A DNA stretch of 64,000 nt from the NCBI RefSeq assembly GCF_004402695.1, contig NZ_SOFL01000028.1, forward strand, positions 56,566 to 120,565. The letters run 5' to 3'. Shown here piece after piece: positions 9,009 to 16,435 of the stretch; within the stretch, counting starts at the first letter, position 1, and each line of letters begins with the position of its first letter. The translations under genes and the position numbers were made by a program. This stretch comes from Cryobacterium adonitolivorans (GTDB lineage Bacteria > Actinomycetota > Actinomycetes > Actinomycetales > Microbacteriaceae). The notes under the pieces are model-generated. The model saw nothing but the letters and a program-made list of their open reading frames with translations, had not been told where the DNA came from and made no database searches.

Positions 9009-10298
9009 ATGAATGCGCGGCGGTGGTGGGACCTGATCGTGACCGGGTCCCTCATCGTTCTTGTGCTCATGGCGGCGGATAACTCTGGCTCCGGCCCGGT
9101 CGCACGCACGGGTGGGGTGCTCTCGCTCGCGACCATCGGCATCGGCTACCTCGTCTGGGGCCGGCGAATGCTCCGCTCGCCCGACGCGTCGGGGAGCGCC
9201 GGCGACTCGGGATTCGACCACGAGGCGTTCCCCGTGTCCGCCCGACTGTTCCAGATCACCCTGATCGTCGCCTGCGGTGCCGCCACGGCGTTCGACCCCA
9301 GCCTGGCCACCGCGCAGACGGTGGCCTTTCCGATCCTCTGGGCCCTGGCACGGTCGTTCTCCGGCGCCGTCGTCCTGAGCGCCCTGCTGTCCTTGTCGGC
9401 CGGGCTCGGCCTGTGGATCGGCATGTGGGGCACGGCCGACGCGGCCGTGCAGGCCACGGCCATTGAGGCGATCTCCTTCGTCTTCGCGCTGGCGATGGGC
9501 ACCTGGATCACCCGAATCGCCGACGCCGGGGCCGCCCAGCGCAGGCTGGTGGAGAAGCTCACCGCGGCCCAGGAAGAACTCGCGGTGCTGCACCGCGACG
9601 CCGGCAGCTCGGCCGAGCGGGAACGACTGGCCCGCGAGATCCACGACACCATCGCGCAGAGCCTCACCAGCCTGGTCATGCTCACCCAACGCGGCCGCTC
9701 CGAGCTGGCCGCGCTGCCCGGCGACACCTCGGCCGTGGCCGACAGCCTGGACCTGATCGAGTCGACCGGGCGTGACGCCCTCACCGAGGCCCGCGCTCTC
9801 GTGGCGTCGATGTCGCCGGTGCGCGCCGCCGACGGCGACCTCGCTCACACCGTGACCAGGCTCGCGGAACGCTTCGAACGGGAGACCGGGATCCAGGTGA
9901 CGCTCGACCTCACCAGCCTCGACCTCGGGGCTCATCCCCCGCTGAATCGCGCCCTCGAGGTGGTCCTGCTGCGCTGCGGCCAGGAGGCCCTCGCCAATGT
10001 GCGCAAGCACTCCCGTGCCGGCGCCGCCCGCCTCACCGTCGACCGCACGTACAACGAGGTCACCCTCACGGTCACCGACAACGGCCAGGGCCTGGGCGAC
10101 TACAGCCCGGAGTCCGAGAACGGCTTCGGGCTGGCGGGAATGCGCGACAGGGTCAGCCTGGTGGGTGGCCGGCTCGAGGTGGCCAACGCTGCGAACGGCA
10201 CCGGCACGGTACTGCGGGTGACCCTGCCGGTGCAGGTGCTGCCGCTGCCGGCACTGCCTGTGCCTGCGCAGGCCGTAAATGCCGGCGGCCACGGATGA
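9009..10298 (+). CDS. Sensor histidine kinase, NarL/DesK-type (HisKA_3)
   Basis: The N-terminal ~155 residues hold several membrane helices and no obvious periplasmic domain. A short coiled-coil linker (RRLVEKLTAAQEELAVLH) leads to the HisKA_3 box ERLAREIHDTIAQSLTSLVML, whose His is the phosphorylation site. The HATPase domain follows, with the N-box RCGQEALANVRKHSRA and the G-box VTDNGQGLG. Kinases of this design often sense membrane state or the flux of a linked ABC transporter. It is coupled by ATGA overlap to its response regulator. Confidence 0.93.
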   Translation: MNARRWWDLIVTGSLIVLVLMAADNSGSGPVARTGGVLSLATIGIGYLVWGRRMLRSPDASGSAGDSGFDHEAFPVSARLFQITLIVACGAATAFDPSLATAQTVAFPILWALARSFSGAVVLSALLSLSAGLGLWIGMWGTADAAVQATAIEAISFVFALAMGTWITRIADAGAAQRRLVEKLTAAQEELAVLHRDAGSSAERERLAREIHDTIAQSLTSLVMLTQRGRSELAALPGDTSAVADSLDLIESTGRDALTEARALVASMSPVRAADGDLAHTVTRLAERFERETGIQVTLDLTSLDLGAHPPLNRALEVVLLRCGQEALANVRKHSRAGAARLTVDRTYNEVTLTVTDNGQGLGDYSPESENGFGLAGMRDRVSLVGGRLEVANAANGTGTVLRVTLPVQVLPLPALPVPAQAVNAGGHG

Positions 10299-10912
10299 TC
10301 CGGGTGCTCGTCGCCGTCGACCATCCGATCGTGCGCGGCGGCATCGTGGGCCTGCTCGGCGCCGCCGACGACATCGAGGTGGTCGGTGAGGCCGCCGACG
10401 GCGCCGCGGCCGTGCGCCTGGCCGAACAGCTGCGCCCCGACCTGGTGCTGATGGACCTGCGGATGCCGCACCTGGACGGCGCCGCGGCGACGGCTCAGAT
10501 TCTGGCGGAGAACCCGGCCACCCGGGTGCTGATCCTCACCACCTACGAGTCGGACGACCAGATCCTCGGCGCGATCGCCGCCGGCGCCAGCGGCTACCTG
10601 CTCAAGGCCGCGCCGCAGGCGGAGATCATCGAGGGGGTGCGCTCCGTGGCCGGCGGCCAGACCGTGCTCGCGCCCGTTATCGCCGCGAGGCTGGTGCAAC
10701 GGGTGCGGACGGATGCCCTGCCGGCGCCCCGGCTGTCGGCCCGCGAACTCGAGGTGCTGCGCCTGGTGGCTGCCGGCGAGAGCAACCCGCAGATCGCCAG
10801 GTCGCTGTTCATCGGCGAGGCCACCGTGAACATGCTGCACGTCTTCGAGAAGCTCGGGGTGAGCGACCGCACCCGGGCGGTCACCCTGGCCATGGAACTG
10901 CGCCTGCTCTGA
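10295..10912 (+). CDS. Two-component response regulator, NarL/LuxR family
   Basis: A 205-residue regulator: receiver domain with phospho-acceptor Asp54 (LVLMDLRMPHLDG) and conserved Lys in YLLKAAP, then a LuxR-type HTH (LSARELEVLRLVAAGESNPQIARSLFIGE in two parts). Oddity: the acidic pocket normally written DD before HP is V8-D9 here (VAVDHP), so one Mg-binding acid is missing; related proteins usually keep both. Phosphorylation may be weaker or differently controlled. It is the last gene of the exporter operon and probably regulates it. Confidence 0.93.
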   Translation: MIRVLVAVDHPIVRGGIVGLLGAADDIEVVGEAADGAAAVRLAEQLRPDLVLMDLRMPHLDGAAATAQILAENPATRVLILTTYESDDQILGAIAAGASGYLLKAAPQAEIIEGVRSVAGGQTVLAPVIAARLVQRVRTDALPAPRLSARELEVLRLVAAGESNPQIARSLFIGEATVNMLHVFEKLGVSDRTRAVTLAMELRLL

Positions 10913-10942
10913 CGCGTTCCCCGCACCCCCTGCACCTCTCGC

Positions 10943-10997
10943 GAGAGGGCACTTGAGGCCCAGTACGCGCTCCACAAGGGGCCCCAACTGCCCTCTC
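10943..10997. repeat. Imperfect 19-bp inverted repeat between convergent genes
   Basis: Arms 10943-10961 (GAGAGGGCACTTGAGGCCC) and 10979-10997 pair at 17 of 19 positions around a 17-nt loop. It lies between the response regulator (plus) and murB (minus). There is no T-run, so it is not a standard intrinsic terminator; it may be a palindromic repeat element or transcript-end stabiliser. Confidence 0.6.
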
Positions 10998-11016
10998 GGC
11001 ACCCGACGCGTCGCGG

Positions 11017-12186
11017 CTAGAGCAGCGTGAAGCCGACGAAGACGGGTTCGGGTTGCAGGATCACGCCGAAGTCGGCCTGCACGCGCTGCTGCACGAAGCG
11101 GGCGAGCTGACCGATCTCGTCGGCGGTGGCGCCGCCGGTGTTGGTGATGGCCAGTGTGTGCTTGCTCGAGATCGCGGCGCCGGACCCGGGCAGCCGGAAG
11201 CCACGGCGGATGCCTGAGTTCTCGATCAGCCAGGCGGCGCTGAGCTTCACCGTGCGCAGGACCTCGGTGCCCGTCATCGGTCCAACACCGGCGTACTCGT
11301 CGAGCGGAATGACCCGGTCGGGCAGCTCGATCTCAGCCTGCTTCCAGCGCGGGGCGTCGTCGGGCAGGGAGCGCGCGAAGCTCTCGGTCACGATCGGGTT
11401 GGTGAAGAACGACCCGGCGCTGTACGTGTCGCGATCCGTCGCGTCAAGCACCATGCCCTTGCTGGCGCGCAGCCGGAGCACGCTCTGGCGCAGTTCGGCC
11501 AGCGGCACCCGGTCGCCCACCTGCACCCCGAGGGCGTTGGCCAGTTGCGGGTAGTTCACAGGCCGGCTGAGGGCGCTGCCGAGCACGGCGGCTTGCGGCG
11601 ACATGTCGCGCAGGTCGAGTTCAACGGCGAGCACCACACCGCGGCGGCCCTGCTTGAGCACCGAGGTGCGGTAGCCGAGTCCGAGCTCTGCGGCGCTGAG
11701 CCGTTCCACCTCGCCGCTCTCGAAGTCGAGGAAATCGATGGCGGCCAGGCTGCTGGCCAGTTCCTGACCGTAAGCGCCGATGTTCTGCACAGGGGCCGCG
11801 CCGGTGGTCCCCGGAATGCCGGAGAGCGCCTCGATGCCGGCCCAACCGTTGGCCACGGTGAGGGCGACGAGCTCGTCCCACGGTTCACCGGCCTGCACGC
11901 GGATACGCACCGCGCGCCCGTCGACATCCGCGTCGGTGCCGGCCTCGCGCGCCGGAGCAAGCACCTCGACACCCCGGGTGCGCACGTGGATGACGGTGCC
12001 GTCGAAGCCGACGTCGGCGGCGACGGTGTTCGAGCCACCGCCGAGCAGCACCCATGGTTCGTCGGAGCCCCAGGCGTCGAGGGCGACCTGGATCAGGCCG
12101 GCCTCATCGGCCGGCGCGACGAGGCGCGTGGGCGCACCGCCGACACGCAGGGTCGTCAGCTCGGCCAGGGTCACGGGGTCGGTCAT
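11017..12186 (-). CDS. murB: UDP-N-acetylmuramate dehydrogenase
   Basis: MurB reduces UDP-GlcNAc-enolpyruvate to UDP-MurNAc with NADPH and FAD in the cytoplasm. The protein has the FAD-binding part (TTLRVGGAPTRLV, VLLGGGSNTV), the GIEALSGIPGTTGAAPVQNIGAYGQE signature in consecutive segments, the SAGSFFTNP loop with the catalytic Ser, and the late SAAWLIENSGIRRGF / SSKHTLAITNTGGATA segments. At 389 residues it is of the longer actinobacterial type. The two MaoC-like genes precede it on the same strand with short gaps, an order common in actinobacteria. Confidence 0.97.
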   Translation of the reverse strand: MTDPVTLAELTTLRVGGAPTRLVAPADEAGLIQVALDAWGSDEPWVLLGGGSNTVAADVGFDGTVIHVRTRGVEVLAPAREAGTDADVDGRAVRIRVQAGEPWDELVALTVANGWAGIEALSGIPGTTGAAPVQNIGAYGQELASSLAAIDFLDFESGEVERLSAAELGLGYRTSVLKQGRRGVVLAVELDLRDMSPQAAVLGSALSRPVNYPQLANALGVQVGDRVPLAELRQSVLRLRASKGMVLDATDRDTYSAGSFFTNPIVTESFARSLPDDAPRWKQAEIELPDRVIPLDEYAGVGPMTGTEVLRTVKLSAAWLIENSGIRRGFRLPGSGAAISSKHTLAITNTGGATADEIGQLARFVQQRVQADFGVILQPEPVFVGFTLL

Positions 12187-12192
12187 GGCCGC

Positions 12193-12633
12193 CTAGACCA
12201 GCGAGACGCGCGCCTGCGCCTTGCCGAGAACGGTGACGGAGTTGAAGGTCACGGTGAGGTCGATCCTGGCCACGCCGGCATCCGTGTCGAGAGCGCCCAC
12301 CTTGGCGACCACGGTGACGACGGCGCCGAGGTCGGGGTCCACCGGCACCGGCCGGGTGAAGCGCACCTGGTAGTCGAGCACCCGAGAGGAGTCGCCGACC
12401 CAGTCCACGACGGGTTGGATGGCCAGGCCCATGGTGAGCATGCCGTGCGCCAGCACGCCGGGCAGTCCCACCGCGTGGGCGACGTCGTCGCGGTAGTGGA
12501 TCGGGTTGAAGTCACCCGAGGCGCCCGCGTAGCGCACAAGGGAGTCCCGGGTGAGCGGGAAGCTGCTCTCGGCGACGATGTCGCCCAGGGTGAGGCCGTC
12601 GAGGCTGGGCGTGACAGGTGCGCTGCTGGTCAT
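12193..12633 (-). CDS. MaoC-family dehydratase (HadB-like)
   Basis: A 146-residue hot-dog fold protein with the hydratase motif YAGASGDFNPIHYRDDVA, whose Asp and His form the catalytic pair, followed by GVLAHGMLTMGLA. Members hydrate/dehydrate enoyl or 3-hydroxyacyl thioesters. Its start overlaps the end of the next upstream gene by four bases, so the two subunits are probably made together as a heterodimer, as HadA and HadB are in mycobacteria. The physiological substrate in this organism is not evident. Confidence 0.9.
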   Translation of the reverse strand: MTSSAPVTPSLDGLTLGDIVAESSFPLTRDSLVRYAGASGDFNPIHYRDDVAHAVGLPGVLAHGMLTMGLAIQPVVDWVGDSSRVLDYQVRFTRPVPVDPDLGAVVTVVAKVGALDTDAGVARIDLTVTFNSVTVLGKAQARVSLV

Positions 12634-13076
12634 TCGTCTCCCCTGACGACGAGGGTGGAGGTGGCAGTGACCACGTGGGCACCGGTCGCGTCGACAACGG
12701 TCGATTCCGCGGTGACCATCGAGTGGCCGCCGAGGCTCTTCACGCTGGTGACTCGAAGTGTGGCGGTGAGTTCGTCACCGGCCACGATCGGGCGGGTGTG
12801 ACTGAAGCGCTGGTCGCCGTGCACCACCCTGGTGAAGTCGATGCCGGCGTCGGGCTCGGCGAGCAGCTGGGCGAGGGTCGCCTCCTGCACCACCACGGCG
12901 AAAGTCGGCGGCGCGACGATGTCGCTGTGACCGGCGGCGCGGGCGGCATCGGGGTCGAAATTGATCGGGTTGGTCGCGAAGACTGCACGCGAGAACTCGC
13001 GCACCTTCTCCCGGCCGACGAGATACGGCGGCACGGCGGGAAAGACCCGACCCTGGATTGCTGGATTCACGGACAC
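12630..13076 (-). CDS. MaoC N-terminal-type (FAS1-like) dehydratase subunit (HadA-like)
   Basis: A 148-residue protein of the MaoC_dehydrat_N type: VPPYLVGREKVREFSRAVF, then NPINFDPDAARAAGHSDIVAPPTFAVVV, and VVHGDQRFSHTRPIVAGDEL. These are the substrate-binding, non-catalytic-hydratase partners of HadB-like subunits. The start used is a GTG at 13076; a second GTG six bases later is equally possible. It heads the hadA-hadB-murB run. Confidence 0.88.
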   Translation of the reverse strand: MSVNPAIQGRVFPAVPPYLVGREKVREFSRAVFATNPINFDPDAARAAGHSDIVAPPTFAVVVQEATLAQLLAEPDAGIDFTRVVHGDQRFSHTRPIVAGDELTATLRVTSVKSLGGHSMVTAESTVVDATGAHVVTATSTLVVRGDE

Positions 13077-13176
13077 GTACCGAGTGTACTTGCGACACGC
13101 AAGCGTGTGCGGGCCGGCCGCCGCGGCCGGGCTGCGGTGGAGCGCAGAATTGTCCAGCCGGGCCGGTTAGGGCAGA

Positions 13177-13662
13177 GTGGGCCCAGTGGATTACGTACAG
13201 GTCGCACTGACCGCCCCCGAGGTTGCCCCCCTGCTCACCGGCCTGCGCCAGGAGTACGACGCCCGCTACGGGCACGGCGCCGGCGAGTCGGTTCTGGATG
13301 TCGACGCCGGCGAGTTCGAGTCGCCGACCGGCGCATTCGTGGTGCTTGTCGACGACGGCACCACGGTCGCGGGCGGCGGCATCCGTCGCATCGACGAGAC
13401 CGTCGTGGAAATCAAACGCATGTGGACGAACCCCGACTACCGCCGCCAGGGTTACGCCATCCGGATGCTGCGCGAACTGGCCGGCCTCGCCCGCCAGCTC
13501 GGCTATCAGACGGTGCGGCTCGAAACCGGCCATGCACAGCCGGAGGCGTTGGCGCTGTACCGTCGGCTGGGCTTCGTCGAGATCGGCAGCTACGGCCCCT
13601 ACGAGAACGCCACGGCCTTCGAGCTCGACCTCGACGCCGTCACGGCGAAGCCCCGCCACTGA
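13177..13662 (+). CDS. GNAT-family N-acetyltransferase
   Basis: A 161-residue GNAT protein. The acetyl-CoA site is seen in IKRMWTNPDYRRQGYAIRML (R/Q-x-x-G-x-G/A variant) and the C-terminal LYRRLGFVEIGSYGPYENA motif. It transfers an acetyl group to an amine; the acceptor cannot be predicted. Start is GTG 13177 or GTG 13186 (MDYVQVAL), which the ribosome binding site does not decide. Confidence 0.88.
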   Translation: MGPVDYVQVALTAPEVAPLLTGLRQEYDARYGHGAGESVLDVDAGEFESPTGAFVVLVDDGTTVAGGGIRRIDETVVEIKRMWTNPDYRRQGYAIRMLRELAGLARQLGYQTVRLETGHAQPEALALYRRLGFVEIGSYGPYENATAFELDLDAVTAKPRH

Positions 13663-13718
13663 GGCCGTAGCGGCCAACAGTGCCGGGGCGCCAGCCTGCG
13701 TGAGCAGGCTCATCCGGG

Positions 13719-13985
13719 TCAGACGGAGGGGATGACCAGTGCGCCCCAGGTCTCTTCCATGTAGGCCTGCGTCTCATCGGAGAGCAGCAGCTCCTTCAGC
13801 TTGACGATGCGGGGGTCGTTCTCGAGCTCGAGCTCGGGCGTGGTGGCCAGCACGTTGGCGTACGGGCTGTCCTTACCCTCGATCAGGATGGCCTGGTCGG
13901 CGGTGAGGCCGGCCGGCAGCGCAAACGAGATGGTGACAAACGCGACGTCGACGTCCTGCACGGCCTGCGGTCGATCGCAACGCCG
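13719..13985 (-). pseudogene. C-terminal remnant of a MetQ/NlpA methionine-binding lipoprotein
   Basis: About 85 codons encode the tail of a NlpA-family substrate-binding protein: RPQAVQDVDVAFVTISFA, then KDSPYANVLATTPE, ENDPRIVKLKELLLSDETQAYMEE and GALVIPSV. The homology stops at about 13985 and a TGA follows upstream, so the signal peptide and first two thirds are missing. There are no metN or metI genes nearby. This is a decayed fragment of a methionine importer. Confidence 0.75.
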
Positions 13986-14068
13986 TGCGCCAAATCACTG
14001 TGACGAAATGCGTCGCTCGGCCCCCGGACGCCACGCCGACCCCCTTCGCGGGATAACGTTGACTCGTT

Positions 14069-14623
14069 ATGCATAACAAATTGACCCCACACCCCGATCT
14101 TCCGATCGACCTGCCCACCGCCGAACGCATCGCCAAGGCCGTCGAACACTACGGCGAGTCCACCGTCGTCGACCACTCCGTCGCCCTGATGCGCGGCAAG
14201 AACGCCGGCAAGGACTTCCTGCTCTACGTGGGCGGCCGGCACGCGCTCGGCATCCTCGAGGGAGCACCCGCGCTGTACTGGCCCGAGCTGTGGGGCGCCC
14301 GCGCCCTGCTGCACGTGTGGAACGACTCCGCGGCTCCGTACGTGGTCGTGGGCCTGAACAACGAGGCCTGGCGTATCCGCGAGATGTGCGCGAAGGTCGT
14401 GCTACTGCGTGGCCTGGATGTTGCGCCGAAGCTCGTGAAGGCCACCACCGACGAGGTGCCCCGCGTGCGGGTCGCCTCCCTCAACGCCCTCGCCGTGCAG
14501 GGTCGCGAACAGGACATCCCCACCATCGTGGTGCGCCTGCGCGACCCCGACAAAGACGTGCGCCGTGCGGCGCAGCAGGCACGCGACGCCATCATTACCC
14601 GGCTCGACCTTCCCAAGGAGTAA
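14069..14623 (+). CDS. HEAT-repeat protein
   Basis: A 184-residue soluble protein. The middle and C-terminal parts read as HEAT-like helical repeats: WRIREMCAKVVLLRGLD, then VPRVRVASLNALAVQGRE and DKDVRRAAQQARDAIITRL. Such repeats mediate protein-protein contacts; no catalytic motif is seen and the role is unknown. Its stop codon lies inside the Shine-Dalgarno region of the next gene, so the two are co-translated. Confidence 0.8.
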   Translation: MHNKLTPHPDLPIDLPTAERIAKAVEHYGESTVVDHSVALMRGKNAGKDFLLYVGGRHALGILEGAPALYWPELWGARALLHVWNDSAAPYVVVGLNNEAWRIREMCAKVVLLRGLDVAPKLVKATTDEVPRVRVASLNALAVQGREQDIPTIVVRLRDPDKDVRRAAQQARDAIITRLDLPKE

Positions 14624-14677
14624 CCCACGAACGCCATCCCCACTCCGCACCAGAGTACACAGCCGTATCGGCGGTAT

Positions 14678-15424
14678 GTGGCGATCGGCGACAGCTTCAC
14701 CGAGGGCGTCGGTGACGACCTGCCCGACGGCCAGGTGCGCGGCTGGGCCGACCTCGTCGCGATCGGGTTGGCTGCGGCCACCCCCGATCCGGTCTCGTAT
14801 GCGAACCTCGCCATTCGCGGAAAGCTGCTCGGACCGATCGTGAACGACCAGCTGGAACCGGCCCTGGCGCTGAAACCGGATCTGCTCACCGTGTGCGGCG
14901 GCGGCAACGACATGATGCGCCCCCGGGTGGAGATCTCTTACGTCGTCGACCTGCTCGACCGGGTCGTCGACCGGGCCGTGGCCGACGGCATCCACGTTGT
15001 GGTGCTCAGCGGCGGAAATCCGTCCCGGCACCTGCCGTTGGGCTCCCTGATGCAGAAGCGCGGCGACAAGCTCGCCGAGGCTGCCAGGGACACCTTCGGC
15101 AAGCCCGGAGTCACCCTGGTGGACAACTGGATCGACACCGAGCTCATGAACAGCCGGTTCTGGTCGGCCGACAAGCTGCACCTGAACGCCTGCGGGCACA
15201 CCAGGGTCGCAACGAACGTACTCAGCGCGCTGAACGTGCCGGTCCCCGCCGGATGGGCCATGGGCGCAGCCGGCGAAGCCCCGCCGCGGGAACGCATCCA
15301 GGACACCGCCGCGTACTACGCCGCGTACGTGCTGCCCTGGATCGGCCGCCGGCTCACCGGCCGGTCGTCCGGCGACGGCCGCCCGCCCAAGCGGCCCGCG
15401 CTGACCGTCGTCGAGACGCCGTAG
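14678..15424 (+). CDS. SGNH/GDSL-family hydrolase
   Basis: A GDSL esterase/lipase-like protein with block I (AIGDSFTEG, catalytic Ser), block III (CGGGNDMMRP, oxyanion Asn) and block V (WSADKLHLNACGH, catalytic Asp and His). Substrates of this family range from lipids to acetylated sugars. Start choice is unsettled: the first standard codon is GTG 14678, which truncates the first beta strand. An in-frame ACG at 14627 sits six bases after AAGGAG (14615-14620) and adds 17 residues ending YRRYV, giving the normal N-terminus. I list the GTG start but think ACG is likely the real one. Confidence 0.88.
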   Translation: MAIGDSFTEGVGDDLPDGQVRGWADLVAIGLAAATPDPVSYANLAIRGKLLGPIVNDQLEPALALKPDLLTVCGGGNDMMRPRVEISYVVDLLDRVVDRAVADGIHVVVLSGGNPSRHLPLGSLMQKRGDKLAEAARDTFGKPGVTLVDNWIDTELMNSRFWSADKLHLNACGHTRVATNVLSALNVPVPAGWAMGAAGEAPPRERIQDTAAYYAAYVLPWIGRRLTGRSSGDGRPPKRPALTVVETP

Positions 15425-15480
15425 ACCGCAGACGGGCCACGTGGTTTCCCCCGCGGCCCGTCAGTGCTGTCGAGGACGAA

Positions 15481-15642
15481 TCAGACTTTGCGGCCCGAGA
15501 TCATCCGGACCAGGAAGACGATGACGGCAATCACTGCGAGGATCACACCGACCCAGAGAAGGAACTGGAGCGACTCGACGAGCCCGCCGGTGATGAGCAG
15601 GACCACCGCCACGACGGCGATAATGATAAGTAGAAGATTCAT
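15481..15642 (-). CDS. Small two-helix membrane protein (53 aa)
   Basis: Translated on the minus strand from ATG 15642, the product is almost all hydrophobic: MNLLLIIIAVVAVVLLITGG, then WVGVILAVIAVIVFLVRM, ending SGRKV. Two transmembrane helices joined by GGLVESLQ are predicted. GAAAGG precedes the start. Similar short proteins are frequent in Microbacteriaceae; function is unknown. The alternative frame on the same strand gives an Arg/His-rich product and is a shadow. Confidence 0.7.
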   Translation of the reverse strand: MNLLLIIIAVVAVVLLITGGLVESLQFLLWVGVILAVIAVIVFLVRMISGRKV

Positions 15643-15733
15643 CTTTCAAACCTTTCCTAGAGCCGAGGGTTTCCTCGTGTTCGAGATGGTAGACCCAGCG
15701 GGGCCCTGATCGCGAGCTATTTCTGAGTTTTCG

Positions 15734-16435
15734 TCAGTGTGTCGTCACTTGGCCGGCGAGATAGCCGCCGAATCCGCCCGGCACCCGGCCGTCCAGCCGG
15801 CCGGACGTGAGCACCGGGATGAGCGCAGTGCGGCATTCGCGCGCACCGAGGGTGCGGAGCGCCGCCACCAAAAGCACGTCCTCGTCGGAATCGACGTCGC
15901 TGAACCCTTTGGCCTGCAGGTAGCGGTCGGCGCGCACGGCCAGGTTGGCGCCGTGCACATGCGGATGTCCGTCGACCAGGCTGTGCGACTCGTGCCAGCG
16001 GGCACGCTCCAGCACCGGCAGCTCCTCGTCGGGCAGCACCGTTCCGAGCACCAGTTCGGTGCCGGCCTCGGCCAGGGCCAGCTGCACCGCCAGCCACCGC
16101 CGGGGGACCGCGGAGTCGGCATCCGTCGTGGCCACCCAGGTGTGCGCAGCCGCGGCGTCGCACAACAGGTGGGCCACTCCCTCCCGGCGAGCGGAACCGA
16201 CCGAACCTGCCGCGCATTCCAGCGCACGGAACTGCGGCCACAGCGCCACGACATCGGCCGACCCGTCGGTGCAGCGGTCCAGGACCACGACGACCGAGAC
16301 GGCCGGGGCGGCTGCGCCGCGCTCTTCCTCCAGGGCCTGCACGGCGTCGGCGAGCGCGGCCAGGCACCGCGGCAGCCGGCTCTCCTCGTTGCGGGCCGGC
16401 ACCACCACGATAAGACGGTCGATGCGAGTCGTCAC
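15734..16435 (-). CDS. Family 2 glycosyltransferase
   Basis: A 233-residue GT-A fold transferase: LIVVVPARNEESRLPRCL (nucleotide-sugar binding), VVVLDRCTDGSADV, the TTDADSAVPRRWL metal-binding region and FSDVDSDEDVLLV near the C-terminus. It has no membrane segment. The GTG at 16435 overlaps the upstream stop by four bases (GTGA), so it is translationally coupled to the deacetylase/methyltransferase fusion. Its acceptor and donor are unknown; with its neighbours it probably builds a modified glycan or glycolipid. Confidence 0.9.
   Translation of the reverse strand: MTTRIDRLIVVVPARNEESRLPRCLAALADAVQALEEERGAAAPAVSVVVVLDRCTDGSADVVALWPQFRALECAAGSVGSARREGVAHLLCDAAAAHTWVATTDADSAVPRRWLAVQLALAEAGTELVLGTVLPDEELPVLERARWHESHSLVDGHPHVHGANLAVRADRYLQAKGFSDVDSDEDVLLVAALRTLGARECRTALIPVLTSGRLDGRVPGGFGGYLAGQVTTH

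Noticed and set aside
8949..10292. 447-codon minus-strand frame across the histidine kinase
   Set aside because: It is the antisense of the kinase with no recognisable domain.
15461..15649. 62-codon minus-strand frame MKDESSTYHYRRR...
   Set aside because: Out-of-frame with the adjacent small membrane protein, which has better composition and a ribosome binding site.
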